From positions 1 through 24,473 of the forward strand of contig JALMLS010000482.1 of the NCBI GenBank assembly GCA_038496445.1: a DNA stretch of 24,473 nucleotides, written 5' to 3'. Below, one piece after another: positions 8,072-17,920 of the stretch. The translations under genes and the position numbers were made by a program. How positions within the stretch are numbered: position 1 is the first letter of the stretch; every line of letters starts with the position of its first letter. Origin of the DNA: Trichosphaerium sp. ATCC 40318 (taxonomy: Eukaryota; Discosea; Flabellinia; Trichosidae). The notes under the pieces were generated by a model. That model searched no databases, had not been told where the DNA came from, and worked only from the letters and a program-made list of their open reading frames with translations.

Positions 8072-11000
8072 TTATTCTTGACGATAAGCTACAGCAAGAG
8101 GCGAATGCATAGCCTGTGTAGATACAGGAATCTCAATAGTGGTTGATCCCAAACCAAAAGCTGTCGCTTTTAAAACAATGTTGACAAGATTTGCGTTTGG
8201 ATCAGTAACAACCTTTGTAACTACCCCACCGTCAACATCTATTTCTTTCTGAAGTTCTCTGTCGTCCGTAACATGATTTTCAGTAACTTGAACAACAGCA
8301 CGGGCAAGCCCATGGTATGTTGTTCTTTTCTTAGCTTTGTTTTTTTCATGTGATCCTGAATCACCATTACCGACACCAATAACCACACCAGGTCCTGAAG
8401 TTACAGAAAATGTAATAGATATACTGCTAGAGGTACAAAGACGTCCCTACGAAAAAACACAGTAAGCAAACGGGCAGAATTCACGTGAAAGCAAGAAAAG
8501 ACTTCAGGTAGTTTTTCAGTGAATAACAAACGAAGAATACCTCTGCGTCAATTACTTCGGCTCTTACAAGAGCGACATCTTGTCCATCTGCGTATAATGA
8601 TGTTCCTGTTCCGGTAGCAACTGATGGAGCATCCAAGGATAACCTTATAGACTTTGGAGCTCCTGGAGTTGTAATACTGTGCTCTGCTATTTTTCTTCCA
8701 TCGTGACTGTATCCAACAGCTTTGAGCGTTCCTGCTTTGAACGATACATTATTCCATTGTGTCCAATTAGCCCAACCCATCTGTCTAACACCGAGGCTCT
8801 TCCCGTTAAGTAACAACTCATTCACTGGAGCGTTACTGTAGACAGAAATGTAAGGCGGACTAACTTTTCCGTCCCAAACTTGTTGTATTTCGATTGTGTC
8901 ACATTGAGGTAGATCAGGACGACCATAATCAGATTCAGTAATGTTACACAGCCACCAAGATCGATACCTAAACAAGATTAAGAATGACAATAAGGGGTGA
9001 GGAACATAGGCAAATAATAAAAAGTAGAAAAGAAAAACATTTGTCGAATTTGCACGTGTTTTTGAAAGAAAAAAATGCGAAAAAAAAACCAGGCATACCA
9101 TGCTACTGCGCCTTTGGCGAAACCTGCCAGGTCAAAAATACCGTAATTGCAAGATACTTGAGGCCAATTATGCGGTGTAGGTTCTCCAATATAATCAAAT
9201 AAAGTCCAAACGCCCAAAGTTCCTGCAATATATTCTTTAATACTTCCAGTTGTTGGATCATAAGCTTTAGTCCATGACTGCTGACATCCGGTCCTTTCAC
9301 CTTTCGAGCAAAACCACCATGATAAACAAGGCCCATCAAAGCTACTGCTAAAAGCTCCAGCACTTGCGTTGACGATATTCTCGCCACGTTGAATTGGACA
9401 AGAAGATGACTCGGAAGATACCATCGGAGTGTTAGGATTTGCTTTATGGAATGTATCAAAGTCTAAAGAAAAGTGACTGTATCCTTGTACGTCTAGGTCT
9501 TTGGATAAGTCTTGGCTACTTGGAGGATCCATATTCGCTGATACAGGTCTCATCTTGTCGTATTGTTTTACTTGCAAATATGTCAGAAAGTCACTTTCAT
9601 TATGATAGTAAAATTGAGGCGCACCTGCATCTCTGAAGGCTTGTCCAGTACTAGCATCCAATTGATAACACTCTACTTCATTACAGAATGACCATATGAC
9701 TATGGAGGCGTGGTTCCTATCTCTCATAACCATATCAGACATATGACCGACTAAACGATAAACGATTAGTACACAGCAACCTTTCTAGAAAGAGACAAGA
9801 AAAAATCAAAACTTCAATGATGGTACTCACCTTGATATTTGGTATAATCCCTGTTTTCATCCCAACACATTATACCCAAACTATCGAGTATGTCATAAGC
9901 AACAGGGTCGCCAGGATTATGACTCATTCTCCATGAATTACCGCCAACACGACGTAACATCTGAGCTCTGTAGAGATTGATACGTGCTTGAACTGCAGTA
10001 CCAACACCAGCGAAATCATTGTGATCAGAAAATCCTCTAAAAATAGTATGCTTCTCGTTAAGGAAGAATCCATGATTTGCATCCCATCTAGTCGATCTGA
10101 AACCTACTGTGGTATCATCATTATCCAATGAATTACCGGCACTGTCCATTACAGTTACTTTAACATGATAGAGGTATGTTTTTTTTATCGACCATAAATG
10201 AGGCTTAGCATAGACCATAGAGGCTGCTATTGATGCTGTTCCGTTAATTGCTAGAGTTCCATTTACTGATGCGGTTTTGATTAAGACATAGGTATCGTCC
10301 ATGAGAGTAAAGACAACATGCACCTGAGTATCCGTTGATTTTGTGTTTCGAAGTACTATTTCAGGTTTTAATGTCACAGAAGTGAGGTCTTGGTTCATCG
10401 TGTACGGCACGTATAGAGAATATGGATCTATAAATACATCCTCAGTACGTGTTAACCATACATGACGATACAAACCGCCACCTTCATACCTAAATAAACA
10501 TAAGAATTCAAAGTAAAATAGGTAAACGAAAAAAAGAGAACTTCCACAACAGCTTCAAGATAATGACGGCCAAAGCTCATTTTGGTGTTGCTCAAATTGA
10601 TCCACAAGAACACGTGGAAACTAAAAAGTAGTAGAATAAACAACGTTCGTACCAATGTCCTGTTCCAAAGGTTGCATCTATGCGAATAGCGATGACATTA
10701 GTGATTGTAGGATCCAAGTATTTATCAATACGATCAACTGGACTTGTATATCCTGAACTGTGTTCTGCTACAAACTTTCCATTGATCCATACCTCCATCA
10801 CATGGAAAGCGCCATCAAAAGTGATAAATATACGAGAGTTACCTAGTAGAAGCAAGTAAGAAACTTGGAGTACTGACACCGGGAAAAGCACTGTGATTCA
10901 CTGTGTTTTTTTGACTAAAGTTGGTTTGTTATTGTCGTGCCTCCAGCCCAAGCCTCTGGTACTTTAAAGTGTTTTCTGTACCAACCAACACCACGTGGGA

Positions 11001-11571
11001 GATATCCATGCCTGTCATTGGCAGTTTGAGAAAAGTCTCCATGTATAACAAAGTCATGTGGAACATCAATAACGTCCCATTTACTGTCATCAAAGTTTGC
11101 ATCAGAGAACGGGAAAGCCATTTTCGGCGGTACAACACGTTGACCGCCATTAGCCTTTCCACCACTCTTACATGTTACATCGCTTCCCAAGAAGCATCTG
11201 TTGTCCTCTAGTAACAATATTAGACTAAACACACGCTTGTACTGAAGGTGTAGTGCTTTTTTCGGTTTTTTTTTGGCGTTATTTGTTAACTTTTGCGTAC
11301 CATAGTACCACGTGGTACAACCTGGGTGATATACGCCGGAACAACAAGCTAGTTGACAATCGACGTCGTCGTGAACTGGGCAGTAAGAAATATCACCTGT
11401 GCACGTGACTTTAGTTAAAGTCTTGCTGAAAGAGCAGTTTGGAGCGGCTTTTGAATCGTCTCCCAAATGAAAGCGCCAGCCAAAATCAAATGACACGCGA
11501 TCACGTGGGGCGCACGTAGCGAGTGAAAATAAGCACAGCAGAGTAACCGCTGCGATAAAAAATGGCTTCAT
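8072..11571 (-). CDS. Secreted GH2 beta-galactosidase-like glycosidase with Cys-rich insertion (946 aa)
   Basis: GH2 enzymes remove beta-linked sugars from non-reducing ends by a retaining mechanism. Seven exons (11571-11301, 11207-10941, 10842-10653, 10489-9831, 9750-9099, 8967-8541, 8446-8072) sum to 2841 nt in frame. A signal peptide (MKPFFIAAVTLLCLFSLATC) is followed by FDFGWRFHLGD, the sugar-binding domain (DVPHDFVIHG, GVGWYRKHFKVP, ITFDGAFHVMEVWINGKF), an Ig-like domain, then the barrel: FRGFSDHNDFAGVG, WRMSHNP, CWDENRD, WSFCNEVE (acid/base Glu after Asn) and MVSSESSSC (nucleophile Glu). The C-terminus has two further beta domains (VYSNAPVNELLLNGKSLG and onward). A Cys-rich insert (about residues 35-100, with CQLACCSGVYHPGCTTWYY and RCFLGS) interrupts the N-terminal domain. 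Intron 2 begins GCACGA, a GC-AG intron required by frame and homology. Beta-galactosidase versus another GH2 specificity cannot be settled from sequence. The enzyme probably acts outside the cell or in a digestive vacuole. Confidence 0.93.
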
Positions 11572-11959
11572 TTGTTCCTGTAGCCCTAATAACCGTTTAG
11601 ATACCATATACCGCCAAAAAACCCACAATTAAAGGCCTAAGAGAATAAGGCGAAAACTTTTCTCACCGTTAAAGCTACCAATAAAAAACGCACGTGTTTA
11701 CTAAAGTATGTTTCGGCAAGGTATGTTAATGCTGTATAACCAACCGGTTTAGTGGGAACAGACAGCACTTTTGCAAGTCACGTTTTGTCTTTCAAATGTT
11801 CTCACAACTTTTCAAAGTTTCAAGTGGCACTTTATCTCGTATTGTACCACGCAGTAAAATAATTTTATTGTGTATGTTTTTTAGATTATCCTAGTTAGAC
11901 TTTTTTGTTCAAAACAACTGGAGCAAAGCTCTACAAGATTTAAAAGAAACTAGCAAGAT
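11572..11959. other. GH2 promoter region / 3' flank of EF-hand gene
   Basis: No gene or repeat is recognised. A CACGTG near 11692, about 120 bp upstream of the GH2 start, is a candidate regulatory site. Confidence 0.4.
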
Positions 11960-13839
11960 TTATTGATTTACAGATGACCAATCAATATCGCCTTTAAGTC
12001 CAGCTCCAATTTTAAGGCGCCAATCAACTCCAGATAACCAAACAGCACAATTTCGCACAAACCGTCCAGTACCAGCTGAATCCCAGCTACAGTATAGCTT
12101 AGTGAAACCACAATCGACAATCACACGCCCTTGTAAATAAAGTGAGTTTAACTTCGGAAAAAATTAGAGCTTGTTTACCTTTGTTTTTCGGGTGATGCGA
12201 CCAGAAGCATGGATGACCGTCTGTTCCAGATCCTATGATATTCATATCATCAGTTTCTTTTGTCGGATAGCATATAGTGTATCCTTCACAAAGAGAAACA
12301 AGACCAGTTGTTATCAAGTGTCGTTTGACTAAATCTAAAGTCAGAAACAACAACAAAAAAACCCCGTAAGACTGTTGCTTACACTGTCCTGTCTTAGGTT
12401 TTCCACGTCCACCCAGAGTTAGGTTTTTAGCTCCAGGTACGTTTCCAGTTAGTTGGTAATCAAAACCGAGTGCTTTAATTAGACCATTCGCCTTTTAAAT
12501 TAGATTAACAACACGGAAAATAGCATAAAGTTGCCGTACGTGCTGAAGAAATGGTTCATTGTCTGCCCATATGAATATTCCTTTACCTGCAGCATGATAC
12601 TTGGCCAATGCATCACACATTTCTTTTGATAGAAAGCCTGAACCACCAGCACAAACCCAAGCTTCATCGTGGTTATCCAAGTCATCCAAAAACTCCTAAA
12701 AAGCGCTTAGTATCTTTAAGTTTTGCTTTCGTTGTTGACCTTATCATTTTTGGCAATAATGACTACAAATCCCTTAGCTTCTAATGCTTCCTTAGGCTTG
12801 GCCCACACGAAATCACCCAAATAAGAACGCAAGATGATTGTGAACATGCCAAAAGCACTTTCTCTACCGAGATCATATCCACGACCTGAAGGGTTCATGT
12901 GTGCATCTTTATGAGTTGCTTTTATCTCATCATGTTGATCAGCAAACTCTGTAAAGAATCCAGTGATACTCAATCCACGCTTTAATGCTGGTCTGGAAGA
13001 AAGAGTTTCCAACAGAATGCTCAAAGATTGATTGTTAAATGTAACTTACTTTTGCTGTTTCTTTGTTGGTGGTGTATCAACTTCCATTGCATCACCTTCG
13101 TCTTCTTCCTTATCTGCTTTTTTACTTTTCTTTTGTGATGTCTTTTTCTGAGGTGCTTTTTTCTTTGGTGGTGTTGAAGTTAATGGTACTTGCTTTGTTT
13201 TCTTTGCAACTTTTCTTTTCTTTGGTTTTTTTTCATCATTCTAACTCGAAGTCAGTAAGCTGTTTGTAATCCTGTATGCAGTTTGTATTATCAACATACC
13301 TGGACCTTCATTTTTTGTTTATCAATCATGTATTTGATAAACTCGTCAACAGAAATACCTCCCTAAAGCGAAAGTAAGAAAACAGTGAGAAATGTTCCAT
13401 AGTTTTTGCTATTTTACATCTTTATTCGTGTCAGCTTCCTTTAAAATGCCTTTAATCTTCGCAACCGTTGGTTTTTTACCCAGGGAGCGTAAGACAGCCT
13501 TTAATTCATCGCCAGTTATAACGCCATCTTTGTTTTCGTCGAAAACTCTAAATTTGCTGTTAACGCTTTTTATATTCAAAACGGTTTAAAAAATACCTAA
13601 ACGCCTTTGACGTAAGTACTAAGCTCTTCTTTGGTCATATCAGTAGGTCTTTTTCTTTTTGCTCCAAGCATCACTGACGCCGATTCTACCGCCTGTAATG
13701 CACGATATAAGCTCATTGGAGCACTGTTATATTATAATGAGGTACGTACGCGCTTTGTAGAGCGCGTTTGTCGGTCTTTTGCATTTTCGAATCCTTGTGC
13801 TTCCAAAATGCTTTGGCCTTCAGTGGCTGTAGCTTCCAT
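11960..13839 (-). CDS. EF-hand protein fused to a class-I glutamine-amidotransferase-like domain (467 aa)
   Basis: Ten exons (13839-13750, 13692-13605, 13545-13418, 13362-13300, 13240-13050, 12992-12740, 12695-12540, 12491-12383, 12334-12179, 12129-11960) sum to 1404 nt in frame. An in-frame stop 18 nt upstream fixes the start. Residues about 50-120 carry two EF-hand loops, DENKDGVITGDE and DTNKDGGISVDE, with the calcium-ligand pattern. A Lys-rich nuclear-localisation-like linker follows (KKPKKRKVAKKTKQ, KKKAPQKKTSQKKSKK, then EVDTPPTKK). The C-terminal 250 residues begin about GLSITGFFTEF and include SYLGDFVWAKPKEAL, EAWVCAGGSGFLS, GKGIFIWADNEPF, GTDGHPCFWSHHP and RVIVDCGFTKLYC. The alpha/beta pattern resembles class-I GATase/DUF4350-like domains, without a clear catalytic triad; this is from memory of the fold and is tentative. 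Intron 2 appears to be GC-AG (GCGTTT donor), the splice that keeps EF-hand 1 in frame. The likely role is a Ca2+-responsive, possibly nuclear protein. Confidence 0.85.
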
Positions 13840-14167
13840 AGTACCTTCACGCTTCAACTATAAAACTCTAAGTCAAAATAACACGTGACATTTTCGTCTA
13901 CGGCACCTTTGGTTTAGACATTATTAGGTGTTGTTTTCCTGTGTTGTAAGTTATAGTTACAAGTGAGCCAAGCTTGACTTATTTTAGTTCTAGGAAATTA
14001 AACTTGTCAAGTTCTTAATATGTTCTTGGAATATTCGTCTTATCGTTACCGTGTACACGGCATACCTTATTGCTATACAAAATATTGCCTTTAGTAGTAT
14101 GAATCTAATCGACTCAGTTTGGCTTGATTAACTGTTTATTTTTACAAGGTTAATTCTTAACATAATT
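13840..14167. other. EF-hand gene promoter region / 3' flank of expansin-like copy 1
   Basis: AT-rich, with a CACGTG near 13881, about 40 bp upstream of the EF-hand start codon. No gene or repeat was recognised. Confidence 0.4.
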
Positions 14168-17100
14168 TTATGTTGCAGTTGGAGCATTGTAGTCACCTAT
14201 CATTTGCTTTATTTGAGTCATACGACTCTTTATCCTCTTCTTCTTTGCGTATTGCATGTATATTACTATGATACCTCCTATAATAATGACAAGAATTCCA
14301 GCAACAACACATGCTGCTACGACTCCTATTGGCACTTTTGTTTGGTTTGGTTTATTATCGCAGTCGCCACTTATTGTCAAAAACAATGCTTGTTTTTGTT
14401 GACTGAATATTGCATTGTAAGCACAGTCTTCATCACCTTGTTCGATGGCTATGCTATTGAACTCTATTATATTTTCTTGGCACATGTGGTTTAACACAAG
14501 AATATCTAAAGTGCCCTACATATTATTAATACATGACGCTTGTGTGAAGAGAAGAGTGGAATAAAAAAGTTAAGGTGCTTAAGTGACGTACAAGTTTACG
14601 GATTGTTGTTGAATCATTCATAGAAAGTGAGATGGCCAAGGTTGTATTCGAAAAATCAGGACATCCTTCAACAAAAAGACCAACACCACTTTGAAGAGTG
14701 ATGATAGAATCCGGAGAAAACGTTATATTACCTAAAATCCATACCTTGTTAGCTACAGATACTAAAACTTAACATGCCTCTAATGATAGTATCGTAATTA
14801 ATAACTAAGTTTCTAACTTGACTTGTGTTTGATACAACCCAAGTGTCGTTGACACAAACAGCTGATTCAAGAGGTTTTGGTGGTAAACAAAACGAAGAAG
14901 CACTTGGTCGAATGACATTTTGTGTTGGTTGAACTAAATCTTGTGTTGGCCGTTCACTTGGCGAGTTTGTTGGTTCTAGCATCGTTGGTGTAGATGTTGT
15001 TGGCGGTTCACTTGGAGCACTTGTTGGTTCTATTGTTGTGGGTGTAGAATCTTGTGTTGTTGGCCGTTCACTTGGCGAGGTTGTTGGTTCTAGTGTCGTT
15101 GGTGTACTTGTTGTTGGTGGTTCACTTGGAGAACTTGCTGGTGTTGGTGTTGCTGGTACTGGTCCAGGTTTTGGTGACGATCCACCTAGTGATGTAATTC
15201 CTATATTGTCCAGTCGTAATTGGCTTACATTTCGCCAGCTAGGGGAAAAGAATAAGCCAATCATTCAGGTATTTTCAGAAAAAGCAAAAAAAGCTGAAAC
15301 ATACTTTGCTCCTTCAAATCCTATTACTAGTTCATAAACTGATCCAAGACATGTCAAATCCTGTACAGAAGCGTAAATATGTTGCCACGTAGATAGTGTG
15401 CCATTCACTTCGATTTGGACAGACTAAGGAGAATATTAACAATTAAATTCTTTTCCTCTTTTTTTTTTTTTTTTTGGGTTGTAAACATGTTTGATCCTAA
15501 TTAAGCGTAACCGACGTACATTTGAACAAGAGGCAAATTTTAAAGTGATAGAAAGATCAATTAGGCTTGGCAATGGGTTTACAAATTGAATTTCCAAAAA
15601 AACGGCATCTGCTAGATCCCTTGAGAACTTCGAAGAGTACCTTTAAAAAAAAAGCTATTAGAACGTACGTCACTCTCAGTTCTAAAACAAAATGAAAAAA
15701 CGCTTTGAATACTTACGCTAATCCAATTTGAGGCGAACCAGGAGCCGTTTGAAACGCTACACAGAAGTAAGAGAAAAAAAAACGTTTTTAGTTTAGAATT
15801 AATTTATAAACATATGTAAGAATTTTTTAGGAATAAAGACGGGAGTCATACCAGCAACCAAAACATCACCTGCACCACCAAGTGTTATATCCATATCTAT
15901 ACTATTCAATATACGCCATTCGACATGATCGGTACCCTGTACGTTGTTAAAAGATTAAAAGAGCAGTAAGAAAAAGAAGCACCCCAAGCCTTTGTGGAAA
16001 AAGAGAAAATGCAGCATTTTGAAAGATATACAGTGACGGTAGTGCCCAATTACATTCAACTATACGTCACTCTGTAAGTATTAAATTTGTATGTATGTAT
16101 ACATACTTGGATCTCCTGTTGGTGGATTGAAGTTGCCCGAAAAGCTCTGAGTAAGTTTGTTAGAAGGCTATCTACTGTGTTGTATTCGAAAAAAAACACT
16201 TGTACATACTACACTAACAGAGCCATTCTGAACTAGTATTGAACTAAAGTCAATGGTTTGATCTAATTTATATGTTAGCTACTCTTATATACACGAAACA
16301 TTAGATATGTACGTACTGAGTATTGATACAAGCTAGTTAAACAATGTCAGAAGTATTTAAAAATTACGAAATAGATTGTAAATACCCTGACTTCAGCATG
16401 AGTATAGTTCTCAGGGTGCTGCTTGATAAAATGATACTTATTGTATTTGTCTGGTATGGCTTCAACCCATTCATTTCGACCATCGTTTACTTTGACTTCA
16501 ATTCTATCAATCCCAACTGTTACATGTTAAAATAATAATGGAAAATAACATTATATCACGTGTTAAAAACAATAAAGAGAAAATATTTTTGAAACACGTA
16601 CCTCTATGTTTGGTTGGTACAACAACAAATGATTGATTATTTACTTCATCAACAATTGTTGCAGAGAGAGTGTGGTTAGGACACGCGACTTTATGAATAA
16701 CAACATCCACAAAATCGAACTGTGGAGTGCCAGCTATGCGCTAAATAATAATGAACAAACACTTGTATGTGCACACAAACCACTTTGAAGATAAAAAATT
16801 TATATGCGTACTGTGTAGATATCATTACCATTTTGGGGAATCAATATTTGTGGATAGTAATTATCACATCCTTCAATTCCTGAGTTACACAGGCCACCAA
16901 CCTATTTTATTGAAAATCAAGAGTTAGCATGGTTTTCAACTACACTGCGAACGGACCATTAATATTTCAGTTCCTTGACTACCAGTGATTTCAAAGCATT
17001 CACCACCTATTTAATAATAAAAGAAAAAAAATACTGACCAAAAAACAAATAAAAACCGAATATTGTGCGTTCTTACAAGCACCACTGCATCTCAAATTAC

Positions 17101-17560
17101 TTGCTGGGTTATCAACTGGATCGTAGCAATCATCAACTGATGTTGTTGATGCATTAGAAGGCGATAAATACCAGTTGTAAAAGTTCTCATTGACAAGAAA
17201 ATATAGACCTGCGTTGTACATCTGTACGGCGTTAAGAAAGGCGTCCTACAATTTTTTTTGCTTGTACCGGTGAGTTTACTGGTACTTCATTATAGCTACA
17301 GGTAGTAGATGGGTTTTTGACTAGTTTTTAATTAACACTCGTTTTAACCATTGTAATTGAATAGCGTACCAGTTGGGGAAAATGATGTGGCCCTTGCTTG
17401 CTTGTTAAATTCTGTAAGGACCAAAAAAGTTTCAGTTATCACGTACAATGCAGCTGAAGTAAGGGTAAGGCTGTTGACCCGCTACGAGTGGAACTGCGTG
17501 ACAATGAAGGAAAAGTGCGAATATCGCGCCAACTATCGCCAAAAGCATTGTGTTGCGCAT
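14168..17560 (-). CDS. Membrane-anchored expansin-like protein, copy 1
   Basis: Expansins loosen polysaccharide networks without hydrolysis. Here a signal peptide (MLLAIVGAIFALFLHCHA, from 17548; an in-frame ATG at 17560 precedes it) leads into NENFYNWYLSP, DDCYDPVDN and LRCSGACGECFEITGSQ (about 17150-16950), the Cys-rich start of a double-psi beta-barrel. VDVVIHKVACP and VGIDRIEVKVNDGRNEWVEA (to about 16393) match the barrel end and the expansin C-terminal binding module. Two further beta-rich segments follow (EWRILNSIDMDITLGGAGD; ADAVFLEIQFVNP), then a Thr/Pro/Ser stalk (about 14930-15180). A membrane-proximal Cys domain has FCLPPKPLESAVCVNDTWVV and VGLFVEGCPDFSNTTLAISL. One transmembrane helix (VPIGVVAACVVAGILVIIIG) and a basic tail end the protein. 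More than ten short introns occur; the donor near 14752 reads GCATGT. The middle exon joins are approximate. The conserved barrel Asp was not located with confidence, so activity is unproven. Confidence 0.82.
14240..14530 (-). repeat. Near-identical block shared with 18020-18310 (tandem paralogues)
   Basis: About 265 bp from the transmembrane exon through its upstream intron end match the second copy with only three differences seen by eye (near 14374, 14451 and 14498). This is far above the identity of most other exons of the pair. Confidence 0.85.
14930..15180 (-). repeat. Thr/Pro/Ser-rich stalk repeats in expansin-like copy 1
   Basis: Alternating units of 18-20 residues read SEPPTTSTPTTLEPTTSP, SERPTTQDSTPTTIEPTSAP and SEPPTTSTPTMLEPTNSP, then SERPTQ. 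The composition is mucin-like and fits an O-glycosylated spacer holding the upstream domains away from the membrane. The DNA repeats with about 54-60 bp periodicity. Confidence 0.85.
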
Positions 17561-17920
17561 AAATGGTCCCAAAATACGCGAATGAGGTTGTATTCAGGCG
17601 AACTTGGAATTGTCTGTTTTAGAGAATCCTCAAAACGGTTTGGATGATTACGTTGTGCTAATTTATCTCTTTTCGCCGCGAGGAGTTGGTGTGTTTCAGT
17701 GTAAAGCGCTATTTTAAGTCCAGTACTTGCAAAAACCCATTTGGTTTTTTTTGCTAGATGGCACTTAATAACCGCTCGTAGGTGGTTCGAAATTATTGGG
17801 CTTTTTGATTGTAATAATCGAACTTGCCTTCTTATTGTTTTAATACATTGTACACGTGTTGTTACTAGTAGAGTATTCTATTTTACACAGTAACAGCCAG
17901 TGCAAGTAAAGTACAGTGTT
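17561..17920. other. Spacer between the two expansin-like genes
   Basis: Promoter of copy 1 and 3' flank of copy 2, with a CACGTG near 17854. No other gene or repeat was recognised. Confidence 0.4.

Noticed and set aside
10902-10940. Apparent in-frame TAG in the GH2 gene after the AWAGG residues
   Set aside because: A GC-AG intron from 10940 to 10843 removes it, gives AWAGGNSRIFITFDG and makes the total exon length divisible by three.
13545-13615. Apparent frameshift before EF-hand 1
   Set aside because: A GC donor at 13604 with the acceptor at 13546 keeps the frame (YVKVFDENKDG), and all ten exons then sum to whole codons.
15038-15337. Plus-strand Gly/Val-rich open frame
   Set aside because: Antisense shadow of the Thr/Pro stalk of expansin-like copy 1.
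16093-16106. 14-bp palindrome GTATGTATACATAC
   Set aside because: It sits at an intron donor within a short GTAT repeat and looks like simple-sequence chance.
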